NCBI RefSeq assembly: GCF_025143825.1
Contig: NZ_CP083560.1
Location: 1-64,000 of the forward strand
DNA length: 64,000 nt
Direction: 5' to 3'
Source: Sulfitobacter sp. S223
Lineage (GTDB): Bacteria; Pseudomonadota; Alphaproteobacteria; Rhodobacterales; Rhodobacteraceae
The position numbers and the translations under genes are program-made. A model generated the notes under the pieces. It was not told the origin of the DNA and ran no database searches. It saw only the letters and a list, made by a program, of their open reading frames with translations. Each line of letters begins with the position of its first letter. Positions within the stretch are counted from its first letter, which is position 1. Of this stretch, positions 1 through 11,355 are shown one piece after another.

Positions 1-1365
1 ATGACACGCGACGAATGGGGCAACGTTAAGCAACGACTTCTTAAAACAGTTGGGCAGAACAACTACACAACCTGGATTGATCCTTTGCTGCTGGGATCCT
101 TGCAGGCCGGCATAGCGACCGTGAATGTCCCGACGACATTCTTTGGCAATTACGTTAGCCAGAATTTCGCGGACCTCATCCTGCATGAGATGAAAGCATT
201 CGACAGCTCACTGTCACGCTTGAATTTCGAAGTAGCAGGCAAGACCGCAAAACCTGCCACGCGCCAGACCGATGCCATTTCTGCGCCACGCGCAGCAACG
301 CCCAAAGCAGCAAGCACAACATCCCCGTACACTGCACCGCTGGAAAAGCGTTTCTCATTTGATACTTTTGTTGTCGGCAAACCAAACGAACTCGCGCACG
401 CAGCGGCGCGCCGCGTTGCCGAAGGGGGGCCCGTCACCTTCAACCCGCTATTTTTGTATGGCGGCGTTGGTTTGGGCAAAACCCACCTGATGCATGCGAT
501 TGCCCAAGAACTTCAGACACGAAAGCCGGAACTGAACGTCCTTTATCTTTCCGCAGAGCAGTTCATGTATCGTTTTGTACAGGCGCTGCGTGACCGCAAA
601 ATGATGGACTTCAAAGAGATTTTTCGCACCGTTGACGTTTTGATGGTGGATGACGTCCAGTTCATCGCGGGCAAAGACAGCACCCAAGAAGAATTCTTTC
701 ACACGTTCAACGCCCTTGTAGACCAGCATAAACAAATTATCATTTCTGCTGACCGTGCCCCGCAGGATATCAAAGACCTTGAAGACCGCGTAAAATCACG
801 CCTGCAATGCGGTTTGGTTGTGGACCTGCATCCAACCGATTACGAACTGCGTCTTGGAATTTTGCAAACCAAGGTCGACACCCACCGCGCCTCCTATCCA
901 GAACTGGAAATGGAAGACGGCATTCTGGAATTCCTTGCCCACCGTATTTCTACCAACGTTCGCGTGCTTGAGGGCGCTTTGACACGTTTGTTCGCATTCG
1001 CGTCCCTTGTTGGTCGGCGTATTGATATGGAGCTGACGCAAGACTGCCTTGCTGACGTACTGCGCGCTTCAGAGCGTAAAATTACTGTTGAGGAAATCCA
1101 GCGCAAGGTTTCGGATCACTACAACATCCGCCTTTCCGATATGATCGGGCCAAAGCGCCTGCGTAGCTATGCCCGCCCACGTCAGGTTGCGATGTACCTT
1201 TGCAAACAGATGACCAGCCGCTCGTTGCCAGAGATCGGCCGCCGTTTCGGCGGGCGTGATCACACAACTGTAATGCACGGCGTGAAGCGCATTGAAGAGC
1301 TTAAAATATCCGACGGCCAAATCGCCGAGGATCTAGAGCTTTTGCGCCGCGCGCTGGAAGCTTAA
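1..1365 (+). CDS. dnaA: Chromosomal replication initiator protein DnaA
   Basis: This AAA+ ATPase binds DnaA boxes and melts the origin to start replication. The 454-residue product has the full family layout: an N-terminal interaction domain, a variable linker around residues 80-115, a AAA+ core with Walker A GGVGLGKT at 154-161 and Walker B VLMVDD at 213-218, and a C-terminal DNA-binding domain with the signature GGRDHTTVMH at 417-426. The window begins on its ATG, so its promoter and ribosome binding site are not visible. dnaN follows in the same direction after 137 bp. The likely origin is about 40 kb downstream between maf and hemJ, not beside dnaA. Identity is certain from the motifs and the dnaN-recF-gyrB context. 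Confidence 0.99.
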   Translation: MTRDEWGNVKQRLLKTVGQNNYTTWIDPLLLGSLQAGIATVNVPTTFFGNYVSQNFADLILHEMKAFDSSLSRLNFEVAGKTAKPATRQTDAISAPRAATPKAASTTSPYTAPLEKRFSFDTFVVGKPNELAHAAARRVAEGGPVTFNPLFLYGGVGLGKTHLMHAIAQELQTRKPELNVLYLSAEQFMYRFVQALRDRKMMDFKEIFRTVDVLMVDDVQFIAGKDSTQEEFFHTFNALVDQHKQIIISADRAPQDIKDLEDRVKSRLQCGLVVDLHPTDYELRLGILQTKVDTHRASYPELEMEDGILEFLAHRISTNVRVLEGALTRLFAFASLVGRRIDMELTQDCLADVLRASERKITVEEIQRKVSDHYNIRLSDMIGPKRLRSYARPRQVAMYLCKQMTSRSLPEIGRRFGGRDHTTVMHGVKRIEELKISDGQIAEDLELLRRALEA

Positions 1366-1393
1366 CCCGCCTAAAGATGCAGCGATGCCACAG

Positions 1394-1415
1394 CGCGGCC
1401 CTTGACGGGGCTGCG
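1394..1415 (+). terminator. Weak hairpin after dnaA
   Basis: CGCGGCCC at 1394-1401 pairs with GGGCTGCG at 1408-1415, with one G-U pair and a 6-nt loop. Only ATTTAGG follows, not a T run, so this may slow or partly stop transcription between dnaA and dnaN. It is weak evidence for a true intrinsic terminator. Confidence 0.25.
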
Positions 1416-1502
1416 ATTTAGGTCTGTGGTTCGTTAAGTCTTGTGATTGAGCGGGAAGCGGGTACTTTGCCCCTCCCGACCCTGTGCAGTGGAGATAGTC
1501 AA

Positions 1503-2621
1503 ATGAAATTCAGCATCGAACGCGCCGCGTTGCTTAAGGCCGTCTCGCAAGCGCAATCCGTGGTTGAGCGGCGCAACACGATCCCGATCCTTGCGAACGT
1601 CCTGATCGAAGCAGAGGGCAACGAAGTTTCCTTTCGCGCGACCGACCTGGACATCGAGGTGGTCGACAAAGCCGACGCTCTTGTAGAACGCGCAGGTGCC
1701 ACCACCGTTGCCGCGACAACACTACATGAGATTGTGCGGAAGCTGCCCGATGGTGCAATGGTTTCCCTTACCGCTGACACGGCCGCCGGCCGTCTGACAG
1801 TTGAAGCTGGCCGCTCCAACTTCTCATTGGCGACATTGCCCAAGGAAGATTTTCCGGTGATGGCGTCATCTGAATATGCCTCGAATTTCTCGGCAAACGC
1901 GGCTGTGCTGCGCCGCTTGTTCGACAAGTCCAAATTTGCGATCTCGACCGAAGAGACGCGCTATTACCTGAATGGTGTGTATATGCACATCGCTGATGGT
2001 GAAGGCGGCAAAATGCTGCGTTGTGTGGCGACCGATGGTCACCGTTTGGCCCGCATTGATGCGGATATGCCAGAAGGTGCTGCGGATATGCCCGGCGTGA
2101 TTGTTCCACGTAAAACCGTAGGTGAGCTGCGCAAGCTGCTTGACGACGATGATATGAAAATCGCCGTTTCTGTGTCCGAGACAAAGGTGCGTTTTGCCAC
2201 ACCGCAGATTACGCTGACCTCCAAAGTTATTGATGGCACGTTCCCCGACTACACGCGCGTTATCCCGCAGGGAAACACCCGCAAGCTAGAAGTCGATGCT
2301 GCTGATTTCGCGCGCGCTGTCGATCGTGTGGCAACCGTAAGCTCCGAACGTTCACGCGCCGTGAAGCTGCAACTGGACGAAGATCGTCTCATCCTGTCGG
2401 TAAACGCGCCAGACAGTGGTGCCGCCGAAGAAGAACTGGCAGTGGCCTATAGCGACGAGCGCCTTGAGATCGGCTTTAATGCCAAATACCTGCTTGAGAT
2501 CGCATCACAAGTTGATCGCGAAAATGCAGTATTCCTGTTTAATTCGTCGGGTGATCCAACTTTGATGCGTGAGGGAAATGACACCTCTGCCGTCTACGTT
2601 GTCATGCCGATGCGTGTATAG
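1503..2621 (+). CDS. dnaN: DNA polymerase III beta subunit (sliding clamp)
   Basis: This is the ring-shaped processivity clamp that tethers DNA polymerase III to DNA. The 372-residue product starts MKFSIERAALLKAV and matches the usual length of about 366-375 residues. It shows the three-fold clamp architecture, with conserved stretches such as RRNTIPILANV near the N-terminus and the C-terminal ending YVVMPMRV. The reading frame is open 60 nt further upstream, but the ATG at 1503 follows a GGAG at about 1491-1494 with normal spacing and gives the family-typical N-terminus. It sits between dnaA and recF, the classic order. Confidence 0.98.
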   Translation: MKFSIERAALLKAVSQAQSVVERRNTIPILANVLIEAEGNEVSFRATDLDIEVVDKADALVERAGATTVAATTLHEIVRKLPDGAMVSLTADTAAGRLTVEAGRSNFSLATLPKEDFPVMASSEYASNFSANAAVLRRLFDKSKFAISTEETRYYLNGVYMHIADGEGGKMLRCVATDGHRLARIDADMPEGAADMPGVIVPRKTVGELRKLLDDDDMKIAVSVSETKVRFATPQITLTSKVIDGTFPDYTRVIPQGNTRKLEVDAADFARAVDRVATVSSERSRAVKLQLDEDRLILSVNAPDSGAAEEELAVAYSDERLEIGFNAKYLLEIASQVDRENAVFLFNSSGDPTLMREGNDTSAVYVVMPMRV

Positions 2622-2627
2622 CGAGCA

Positions 2628-2649
2628 CCGGAATTTTCATAAATTCCGG
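2628..2649 (+). other. Perfect inverted repeat between dnaN and recF
   Basis: CCGGAATTT at 2628-2636 and AAATTCCGG at 2641-2649 form a perfect 9-bp stem with a TCAT loop, starting 6 nt after the dnaN stop. CACTTTTAG follows, and recF starts at 2659, only 9 nt past the stem. No separate Shine-Dalgarno sequence for recF is visible. The hairpin could be a leaky terminator or could limit recF translation; both roles are inferred. Confidence 0.5.
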
Positions 2650-2658
2650 CACTTTTAG

Positions 2659-3756
2659 ATGGCTGGTCTCTACCTCTCCAATCTGACACTTTCGCATTTC
2701 CGCTCTCATAAAAGAGCCGTGATCGAAGTGGATACGCGGCCTGTTGCCATTCATGGCAAAAATGGTGCTGGCAAGACCAATATACTTGAAGCGATCTCTC
2801 TGCTTTCACCCGGTCGCGGGCTGCGTCGCGCAAGCGCCGAAGACATGACACGCCGTCCCGAGGCATTGGGCTGGAAGATTACTGCCTTGCTGCACGGCCC
2901 GCTGGGGCTGAGTGAGATTGAGATCATCTCTGAGAAAGGTGCTGCGCGGCAGGTTCGGATTGATGGCAAACCGGCCCCACAGACAGCCCTTGGCCGTATC
3001 ACGCGTGTGCTTTGGCTTATCCCTTCAATGGATCGCCTGTGGATCGAAGGGGCAGAAGGGCGGCGGCGATTTCTGGACCGAATGACGCTCAGCTTTTTAC
3101 CGGATCACGCCGAAATCTCGCTGGGATACGAGAAAGCCATGCGGGAACGCAACAGGTTGCTCAAGGATATGGTCCGAGAGCCTTCGTGGTACGCGGCACT
3201 AGAGGCCCGAATGGCAGAAACAGCCGTCGCAATCCATCACAACCGCCTTCATGCGCTCGCTGCGCTGGAAAAGGCGCAGGACGCAGCAGAAACCGCCTTC
3301 CCGACGGCTGCGCTCACGCTTGAATGTGAGATGCCCAACGATGTCGAAGCGATGCGTGCAGCGTTGGCAAACAACCGGATGCGCGACCTATCTGCAGGGC
3401 GTACTTTGATCGGACCCCACCGTGCAGACCTACATGGCGTTTTTGCGGCCAAGGGCATTCCCGCGCGCGATTGCTCAACCGGAGAACAGAAGGCCCTGCT
3501 TGTCTCCCTAATCCTTGCCAATGCCCGCGCCCTTGCCGCCGATTTCGGTGCGCCGCCCCTGTTGCTGCTGGACGAGGTCGCAGCGCATCTGGATAGTGAC
3601 CGTCGCGCCGCCCTCTATGACGAGATTGTGGCCCTTGGTGCACAGGCGTGGATGACCGGCACCGAAGACGGACTTTTCGAGGCAATGGGCGACCGTGCGC
3701 AGGCGCTTTTAGTCAGTGAAACCGACGGGATTTCATCGGTTTCAAAGCCCGCCTGA
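2659..3756 (+). CDS. recF: DNA replication/repair protein RecF
   Basis: RecF is an SMC-like ABC ATPase that acts with RecO and RecR to load RecA at gaps. The 365-residue product has Walker A GKNGAGKT at 33-40, an ABC-type signature region around CSTGEQKALL, and Walker B PLLLLDEVAAHLD near residues 296-308. Length is typical. The ATG at 2659 is 37 nt after the dnaN stop and has no clear Shine-Dalgarno; a 9-bp hairpin sits just before it, which may keep RecF output low. It is part of the dnaA-dnaN-recF-gyrB block. Confidence 0.97.
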   Translation: MAGLYLSNLTLSHFRSHKRAVIEVDTRPVAIHGKNGAGKTNILEAISLLSPGRGLRRASAEDMTRRPEALGWKITALLHGPLGLSEIEIISEKGAARQVRIDGKPAPQTALGRITRVLWLIPSMDRLWIEGAEGRRRFLDRMTLSFLPDHAEISLGYEKAMRERNRLLKDMVREPSWYAALEARMAETAVAIHHNRLHALAALEKAQDAAETAFPTAALTLECEMPNDVEAMRAALANNRMRDLSAGRTLIGPHRADLHGVFAAKGIPARDCSTGEQKALLVSLILANARALAADFGAPPLLLLDEVAAHLDSDRRAALYDEIVALGAQAWMTGTEDGLFEAMGDRAQALLVSETDGISSVSKPA

Positions 3757-6267
<2,511 letters not shown>

Positions 6268-6674
6268 AGCCATGTAGGGAAGCACATAAAATTGCGCGGC
6301 GCGTATAACCTTGCGCGTCGCGGATGGGGTACTTTGCGCTAGACCTCTATTCAAATCAGTGACTTATCTGATGCATCCCGTCTCCGCCAACTCAGCAGTG
6401 CCTCACATCAGCCCATACTTATCCCAAAACGATGCGCGGATTATGTGTTTGATCTAAACAACGCCAGCGTAGGGCATTATCTGGCTGAGCTGAGAACCTT
6501 TTTGGTCGTGCGTTAAATTCAAGCCGGATAGCGTCAGAACACCAAGGCCAGCGTTTCAGGAAATCCTGCGCCACACAGGCACATAAAAAGGGGCCGCTGG
6601 ATTGCGGCCCCTTTTGCATTCTGAAAGACGGCTTCTAATCAACTGCAACCCGCAGTCGCCAGCGCTCTGCTCTA
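6268..6674. other. 407-bp interval between convergent gyrB and the hemY-like gene
   Basis: No gene could be supported here. It contains a GC-rich imperfect inverted repeat at 6294-6323 without a T run, and a strong symmetrical terminator at 6586-6615. A forward frame of about 54 codons between roughly 6343 and 6510 has no usable start codon and no recognisable similarity. This is probably ordinary spacer or a fully decayed gene. Confidence 0.5.
6586..6615. terminator. Bidirectional intrinsic terminator between gyrB and the hemY-like gene
   Basis: AAAAGGGGCCGC at 6586-6597 and GCGGCCCCTTTT at 6604-6615 form a perfect 12-bp stem with a 6-nt loop. The A and T runs at its ends serve both strands. 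It lies 59 bp past the end of the reverse hemD-mic60-hemY operon and can also stop read-through from gyrB. Confidence 0.85.
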
Positions 6675-8168
6675 TTAAGCCTGCTTTGCAACTTCCGGGT
6701 CAGGCGTTGCGTCACTTTCGATGATTTCCGCATCTTCGATCATGACATCCTGCGCTACCGGCGGGACGCCGTCTGCACCCGCATTGTCCTCGGGTACACC
6801 AACAATCAATGGCAACATTTGAACCCCGGCAGGCATAGCTACTTCGGAAACAGGTGGACGCTTCCATTCCAGTGTATCGAAGCTGGAGCAGTTTTCGCAG
6901 ATCGGCTTCCACTCAGCGTGGATATGTTGACAGTTGTCACAGATCCACTGCGGGCCACGCGGAACTGCGATCGCGCGGGCCAGCCAGCCTTTGACAACTG
7001 TATCGGATGCGCCTTCGCCTCGTTCAATTGCAGCCATAAGTGTGACTGAACGTGCATCGGGATCTTTTTCGACCAGATCGCCCAGCGCACGACGCGCAGC
7101 AGGGAAATCCTCATTCGCAATGTTCAGCTCAGCCAGAAGCATTTTCGTTTCCGGATGGTTCGGTTTGATCTTCGTCAGTGTCGTGAAACGCTTGATCCGT
7201 GCAGCGGGCGTCTCATCCGGCACGATGGCAGCAAATGTCGCAGCAAGATCGGGGTGCGGACGGGCGTCCCATGCTTTCTTGAGCAAGCGGGCCGCATATC
7301 GGGGCTTACCCTGCTCGATATAACCTTTTGCGGCCATAACAGCCGCAGGGATCAAATCCGGAGATAGACGGTTCGCCTCAATCGCCGCTTCACGTTTTTC
7401 AATCGGGCTTTCTTCGGCAAGGATATCTTTCGCCTCGGACAATGCCAGAACTGCATCGCGGCGTTTGTGGACATCGCGTGGCAGTTGACCGTTCCGCAGC
7501 TTCGCACTCAGCGTCTTGCGCGCGCCGCTCCAGTCTTCCTTTTCCGCCTGAAGGCGCAGCAGGATGTCACCGGTTTCTTCGTGCTTTGGTTTCAGTGAAA
7601 AGGCTTTCTCGGCCAGTTGCAGCGCCGTTTCCTTGTCACCCGCGGCCAACTTTTGCTTCATGATGCCGCGCACACCAACGAAACGCGTCTGCTCATTCTC
7701 GACAAGTTTGCGATACGTCTCTTCCGCTTTCTTGGTGTCGCCAGCCAGTTCTGCGGCTTGCGCGATAAGGAGATTGGTCAGCTCTGGCTTATTGAGATAT
7801 TTGTCGGCCTTTTCAGCTTTCGTCATGGCAACCCGGCCTTCACCGCTTGCCAGCGCCATCAACCCCTCTGACAGTGCTTCGAAACCTTTACGCTCACGGT
7901 TCCGGTCAAAGTAGCGCGACAACGCAGTCTCGTCGCCGTTGATGAACTTCCACACTGCGATAAGCAGTGAGACCACCTTGAGCAGGACCCACAATGCAAA
8001 AACCAGCAAAACAAGCAGCAATACAGATTCAAGCGGTCCGGGGTTCAGTTCATATCCCAAGGCACGGATTTGCAGCCCGCCATCGGCTTCCAGCAGGAAA
8101 CCCGCACCCCAAGCTAATGCGCCAACAACGCCGATGAAAAAGATGATTTTGATCAGGGACCAGAGCAT
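6675..8168 (-). CDS. HemY N-domain/TPR membrane protein with C-terminal zinc ribbon
   Basis: This 497-residue inner-membrane protein has two N-terminal transmembrane segments (about residues 3-25 and 42-72; HemY_N family), then a long TPR-like helical region. Near the C-terminus is a four-cysteine zinc ribbon, C410-x2-C413 and C424-x2-C427, like the rubredoxin-type ribbon of LapB. Despite the HemY name this is not protoporphyrinogen oxidase; that job probably belongs to HemJ at 40782. The start MLWSLIK is chosen because AAGGAAG precedes the ATG and the first membrane segment begins there; the open frame extends upstream into the preceding gene. It is the last gene of the hemD-mic60-hemY operon, 10 nt after the Mic60-like gene. 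Molecular function is uncertain. Confidence 0.88.
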   Translation of the reverse strand: MLWSLIKIIFFIGVVGALAWGAGFLLEADGGLQIRALGYELNPGPLESVLLLVLLVFALWVLLKVVSLLIAVWKFINGDETALSRYFDRNRERKGFEALSEGLMALASGEGRVAMTKAEKADKYLNKPELTNLLIAQAAELAGDTKKAEETYRKLVENEQTRFVGVRGIMKQKLAAGDKETALQLAEKAFSLKPKHEETGDILLRLQAEKEDWSGARKTLSAKLRNGQLPRDVHKRRDAVLALSEAKDILAEESPIEKREAAIEANRLSPDLIPAAVMAAKGYIEQGKPRYAARLLKKAWDARPHPDLAATFAAIVPDETPAARIKRFTTLTKIKPNHPETKMLLAELNIANEDFPAARRALGDLVEKDPDARSVTLMAAIERGEGASDTVVKGWLARAIAVPRGPQWICDNCQHIHAEWKPICENCSSFDTLEWKRPPVSEVAMPAGVQMLPLIVGVPEDNAGADGVPPVAQDVMIEDAEIIESDATPDPEVAKQA

Positions 8169-8178
8169 AAATTCTTCC

Positions 8179-9411
8179 TTAGTCAGCCGTGAGGCGTTGT
8201 GACAAAGCATCAGCTGCCATACGGGCAGAAACACGGGCATCGGCAGCTGCCCGCCAGTCTGCAATCGCAGACTTTGCTTGTTCGGGCAGGGTATCAAGTT
8301 CTGTCAAAGTAGCTGTCAGATCACCAGACTTTATAGCCGCTTCGGCACGGGACAATACCGCGTCAGGATCATTCCCTTCACGCGGCGAGACAGAGCGCGC
8401 ACCAAGTGACCGTTTAAGGAAACTACCAATTCCCTGCTGACCGCCCTCTTCCGCGCCACTTGCGCGTGCGGCCGAAAGTGCCGAACGTGCCTGATTGGGG
8501 AAGTCCGCCTGCAGCGCACTAAGCGTTTCAACACCCTCACCAGCCGAAGAAACAAGGGCGGGATCAATTTCACCCAGATCAAGTGACTGAAGTTCTGAAA
8601 CCTCATCAGCAAACGGGCGGCCTGCATCTATCGCCGATACGATCTTGGCGATGGCAGATTGCGCACGGGCGGTTGCGGCGGCTTCAGCGGTCGCCTGCTC
8701 TACAGTCTTGGCGTTACTTATCAACGCTTCAATTTCGCTGCGCTGTGTCTCTACCGATGACTGCAACGCCTGAAGTTCAGCTGCATAGGCCTGCGCATCA
8801 ACACCTTCCGGTATCGCTGTGACAGGACGTTCCTCAAGTGCAGTGATACGATCTTCGATCGCGCCAAGCTGCGCTTCAATCGGGGCCAAATCAACAACGG
8901 GAGCGTCAGCAGGTGCTGTTTCAAGCGCGGCAATACGGTCTTCCTGCGCCGCAAGATCGCTCCGGAAGCCTGCTGTCGGGTCCGTCACCGGTTTCGTGAA
9001 ATAGTCGCTTTGCGCAACGAAAAATCCGATGCCACCAGCGATGATACCGCCCAGAACCAGCGGAAGAAAACTGCTGCCTTTTTCAGGCTCCGGCGCCATC
9101 GCAGGGACGGGATGGACCATTTCCGCAGTGGTGGTTGGTTTATCATCAACCGTCGCAGCAACCGGTTCCTCGTTGGGCTTTTCGGGCGGTGTTGTTTCTT
9201 CGGCAGAAGTATCGACCTTCTCCGCTTCGGCAGTCGGTGCGGCCTCATCCGCCGCTGTCAGCTCTTTGGCGCTTGCCTCTTTCGGAGTATCTTCGACAGG
9301 AACAGCAGGCTTTTCACCTTCGACAATCACTGCTTCTTCGATCTTTGAGGCAGCCGACCTGCTGCTCGTTGATTTACGTTTCGACGGGCCGGTTTTCTTG
9401 GATGACGCCAC
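8179..9411 (-). CDS. Mitofilin/Mic60-like inner-membrane protein (COG4223)
   Basis: This 410-residue protein begins with a Lys/Ser/Thr-rich segment, an acidic Pro/Ala/Glu-rich low-complexity stretch (about residues 25-100), one transmembrane helix (FLPLVLGGIIAGGIGFFVAQ), a long Ala/Gln/Glu-rich coiled coil with repeated 'IAALETAP'-like heptads, and a C-terminal helical domain resembling the mitofilin signature. Alphaproteobacterial homologues encoded beside hemY are the proposed ancestors of mitochondrial Mic60, which shapes inner-membrane curvature. I choose a GTG start at 9411 because AAGG lies 8 nt before it; the frame is open to about 9459. The placement between hemD and the hemY-like gene is exactly the expected context. 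Confidence 0.87.
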   Translation of the reverse strand: MASSKKTGPSKRKSTSSRSAASKIEEAVIVEGEKPAVPVEDTPKEASAKELTAADEAAPTAEAEKVDTSAEETTPPEKPNEEPVAATVDDKPTTTAEMVHPVPAMAPEPEKGSSFLPLVLGGIIAGGIGFFVAQSDYFTKPVTDPTAGFRSDLAAQEDRIAALETAPADAPVVDLAPIEAQLGAIEDRITALEERPVTAIPEGVDAQAYAAELQALQSSVETQRSEIEALISNAKTVEQATAEAAATARAQSAIAKIVSAIDAGRPFADEVSELQSLDLGEIDPALVSSAGEGVETLSALQADFPNQARSALSAARASGAEEGGQQGIGSFLKRSLGARSVSPREGNDPDAVLSRAEAAIKSGDLTATLTELDTLPEQAKSAIADWRAAADARVSARMAADALSQRLTAD

Positions 9412-9483
9412 AACACATACCTTTTCGATTCTTGCCCAAGATTTGGGCCAGCTTTTCAACCTTATCCAGCATCCTCTTGCTGC

Positions 9484-10185
9484 TCAAGGTAAGCTGAGGT
9501 TGAGACACAGGTTTTCAACCGTTTGACGCATTATAGCAGCCTGCGGGGCAGGCAACACGGTCAAATTATGACTCTTTTCCCCTGCAAGCGGGGCCGCGAC
9601 CGCCTCACTCAGCGCTACAATGCATGCTTTTTCTAGCTGGCCATGGGCTTCCTTCGCCAATTGCATCGCGCTGCGCGGCGAAAAAACGGGGACAATACAA
9701 GGTCCTTCAAGCGCAGAACGCGCCGCCGCATCCAGACCCAGCAGCTTTTGTTCATAAATCATCACACGTTCAGTGGCGATGCCAGCGGCAGTCAGAGTCT
9801 CTGCAATATCACCACGGGTATGGCAGCCCGAGAGGTGCAGCAGCGGGCCATCGGGAGGATCAGCCAACAACGTCGCGATCAACTCTTGGGCTGTGTTCCC
9901 CACCCGTTGGGCTGCCCAACCTTTCGCAATGGCCTTTTCCGTTGTTTGCACCCCTACGCAAAATGCGGGACGACCGTTCCCTTTAGGTGCGTGAACGACG
10001 CCGTTGGCAGATGTAAAAATGACGCCGCGTGTTTTTGCTATCGAAGGTGTAAGACCCGTGCTGGAAATTTCCATGAGTGGGGCAATCAAAAGCCGCACCC
10101 GCGATAATGCTGAAGAATTGAGGCTGGCTGCAAATGCCTTCGCGCTGTCAGCCGGTCGGGTCAATAGAAGGGTGGGCAGGACCAT
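9484..10185 (-). CDS. hemD: Uroporphyrinogen-III synthase
   Basis: HemD cyclises hydroxymethylbilane to uroporphyrinogen III, the branch point for heme, siroheme, cobalamin and bacteriochlorophyll. The 233-residue product has the family's poorly conserved two-domain form. Recognisable stretches are LLTRPADSAKAFAASL at the N-terminus, GVIFTSANGV (about residues 54-63), and a C-terminal VPVFSPRSAMQLA segment. It is the first gene of the reverse operon with the Mic60-like and HemY-like genes. hemC, which often sits between tsaD and hemD in related genomes, is not present here. Confidence 0.92.
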   Translation of the reverse strand: MVLPTLLLTRPADSAKAFAASLNSSALSRVRLLIAPLMEISSTGLTPSIAKTRGVIFTSANGVVHAPKGNGRPAFCVGVQTTEKAIAKGWAAQRVGNTAQELIATLLADPPDGPLLHLSGCHTRGDIAETLTAAGIATERVMIYEQKLLGLDAAARSALEGPCIVPVFSPRSAMQLAKEAHGQLEKACIVALSEAVAAPLAGEKSHNLTVLPAPQAAIMRQTVENLCLNLSLP

Positions 10186-10269
10186 GGGCCGTGATGCTCT
10201 CAGGATTGTTTGCCAGACGTTAGAGTGTTACCTGCGCAGGGTCTACTTCGCAACGGAAACAACCCTCTT

Positions 10270-11355
10270 ATGACCAGCATGACCATCCTCGGCATCGAGA
10301 GCAGCTGTGACGACACCGCCGCCGCAGTGTTACGCGGGCAGGCAGGCGCGGCCAAAGTGTTGTCATCGGTGGTGATGGGCCAAACAGCCTTGCATGCCGA
10401 TTTTGGCGGCGTTGTTCCCGAAATCGCCGCGCGAGCCCATGCTGAAAAGCTTGACCTTTGCGTGACGCAGGCGTTGGGCGAAGCAGGAATAAGCCTAGAT
10501 CAGATTGATGCGGTCGCCGTAACAGCTGGGCCAGGCTTGATCGGCGGTGTTGTTTCTGGCGTAATGTGTGCCAAGGGCATCGCGTTAGCTCGAAATCTGC
10601 CACTTTACGGTGTGAACCACTTGGCGGGTCATGCCCTCACGCCGCGGCTGACCGACGGGGTCCAATTCCCCTATCTGATGCTGCTGGTGTCAGGTGGCCA
10701 TTGCCAGTTCCTGATCGTATCGGGGCCAGACGATTTCCAACGCCTAGGCGGCACAATTGACGATGCGCCGGGAGAAGCATTCGACAAAGTCGCGCGCCTG
10801 ATTGCTTTGCCACAACCCGGCGGACCATCCATTGAGCAACGCGCAAAGGACGGTGACCCCAAGCGGTTTCGTTTGCCGCGCCCTTTGTTAGACCGCGCAG
10901 GATGCGATATGTCCTTTTCCGGTCTCAAGACAGCCGTGCTGCGCCAACGTGACAGTCTGATCGTCGATGGCACGCTGGGTATGCAGGATCAGGCTGACCT
11001 TGCAGCCGGATTTCAGGCAGCGGTTGTAGACGTTCTGTCAGAGAAGACGCGTCGTGCCCTGGCGCTATACGCCCCCCTAACGACTAACCGCAGCATTTGC
11101 GTGGCAGGCGGTGTGGCCGCAAACATGGCCATTCGCGATCGGTTGAAATCTGTTGCATCCGAATTCGCAGCACAGTTTGTGGCTCCGCCATTGGGCCTTT
11201 GCACCGACAACGCTGCGATGATTGCCTATGCCGCATTAGAACAAATGGGTACCCGTGCCCCTGATGGAATGGGCCTGTCAGCACGGCCGCGCTGGCCGCT
11301 GGATAAAACTGCGCCAGCCATGCTGGGCAGCGGTAAAAAAGGAGCGAAAGCATGA
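10270..11355 (+). CDS. tsaD: tRNA N6-threonylcarbamoyladenosine transferase TsaD
   Basis: TsaD transfers the threonylcarbamoyl group to A37 of tRNAs that read ANN codons, together with TsaB and TsaE. The 361-residue product begins [19 protein letters not shown] and carries the metal-binding HLAGH (H117, H121), plus [12 protein letters not shown] near 46-57 and VSGGHCQ. I place the start at the ATG at 10270; ATG at 10279 is also possible. It is divergent from hemD, with 84 bp between the two starts, and shares ATGA with the gpsA start. Its partner tsaE is in this window at 21245. Confidence 0.96.
   Translation: MTSMTILGIESSCDDTAAAVLRGQAGAAKVLSSVVMGQTALHADFGGVVPEIAARAHAEKLDLCVTQALGEAGISLDQIDAVAVTAGPGLIGGVVSGVMCAKGIALARNLPLYGVNHLAGHALTPRLTDGVQFPYLMLLVSGGHCQFLIVSGPDDFQRLGGTIDDAPGEAFDKVARLIALPQPGGPSIEQRAKDGDPKRFRLPRPLLDRAGCDMSFSGLKTAVLRQRDSLIVDGTLGMQDQADLAAGFQAAVVDVLSEKTRRALALYAPLTTNRSICVAGGVAANMAIRDRLKSVASEFAAQFVAPPLGLCTDNAAMIAYAALEQMGTRAPDGMGLSARPRWPLDKTAPAMLGSGKKGAKA

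Noticed and set aside
6294..6323. GC-rich inverted repeat after gyrB as a terminator
   Set aside because: The arms need G-U pairs and no T run follows on either strand; the clear terminator is at 6586-6615.
6419..6619. 66-codon reverse frame downstream of gyrB
   Set aside because: It runs through the strong terminator hairpin and resembles no known protein.
6675..8168. Protoporphyrinogen oxidase HemY
   Set aside because: The protein is a TPR membrane protein with no FAD-binding motif; the name HemY refers to a different family, and HemJ at 40782 is the oxidase candidate.
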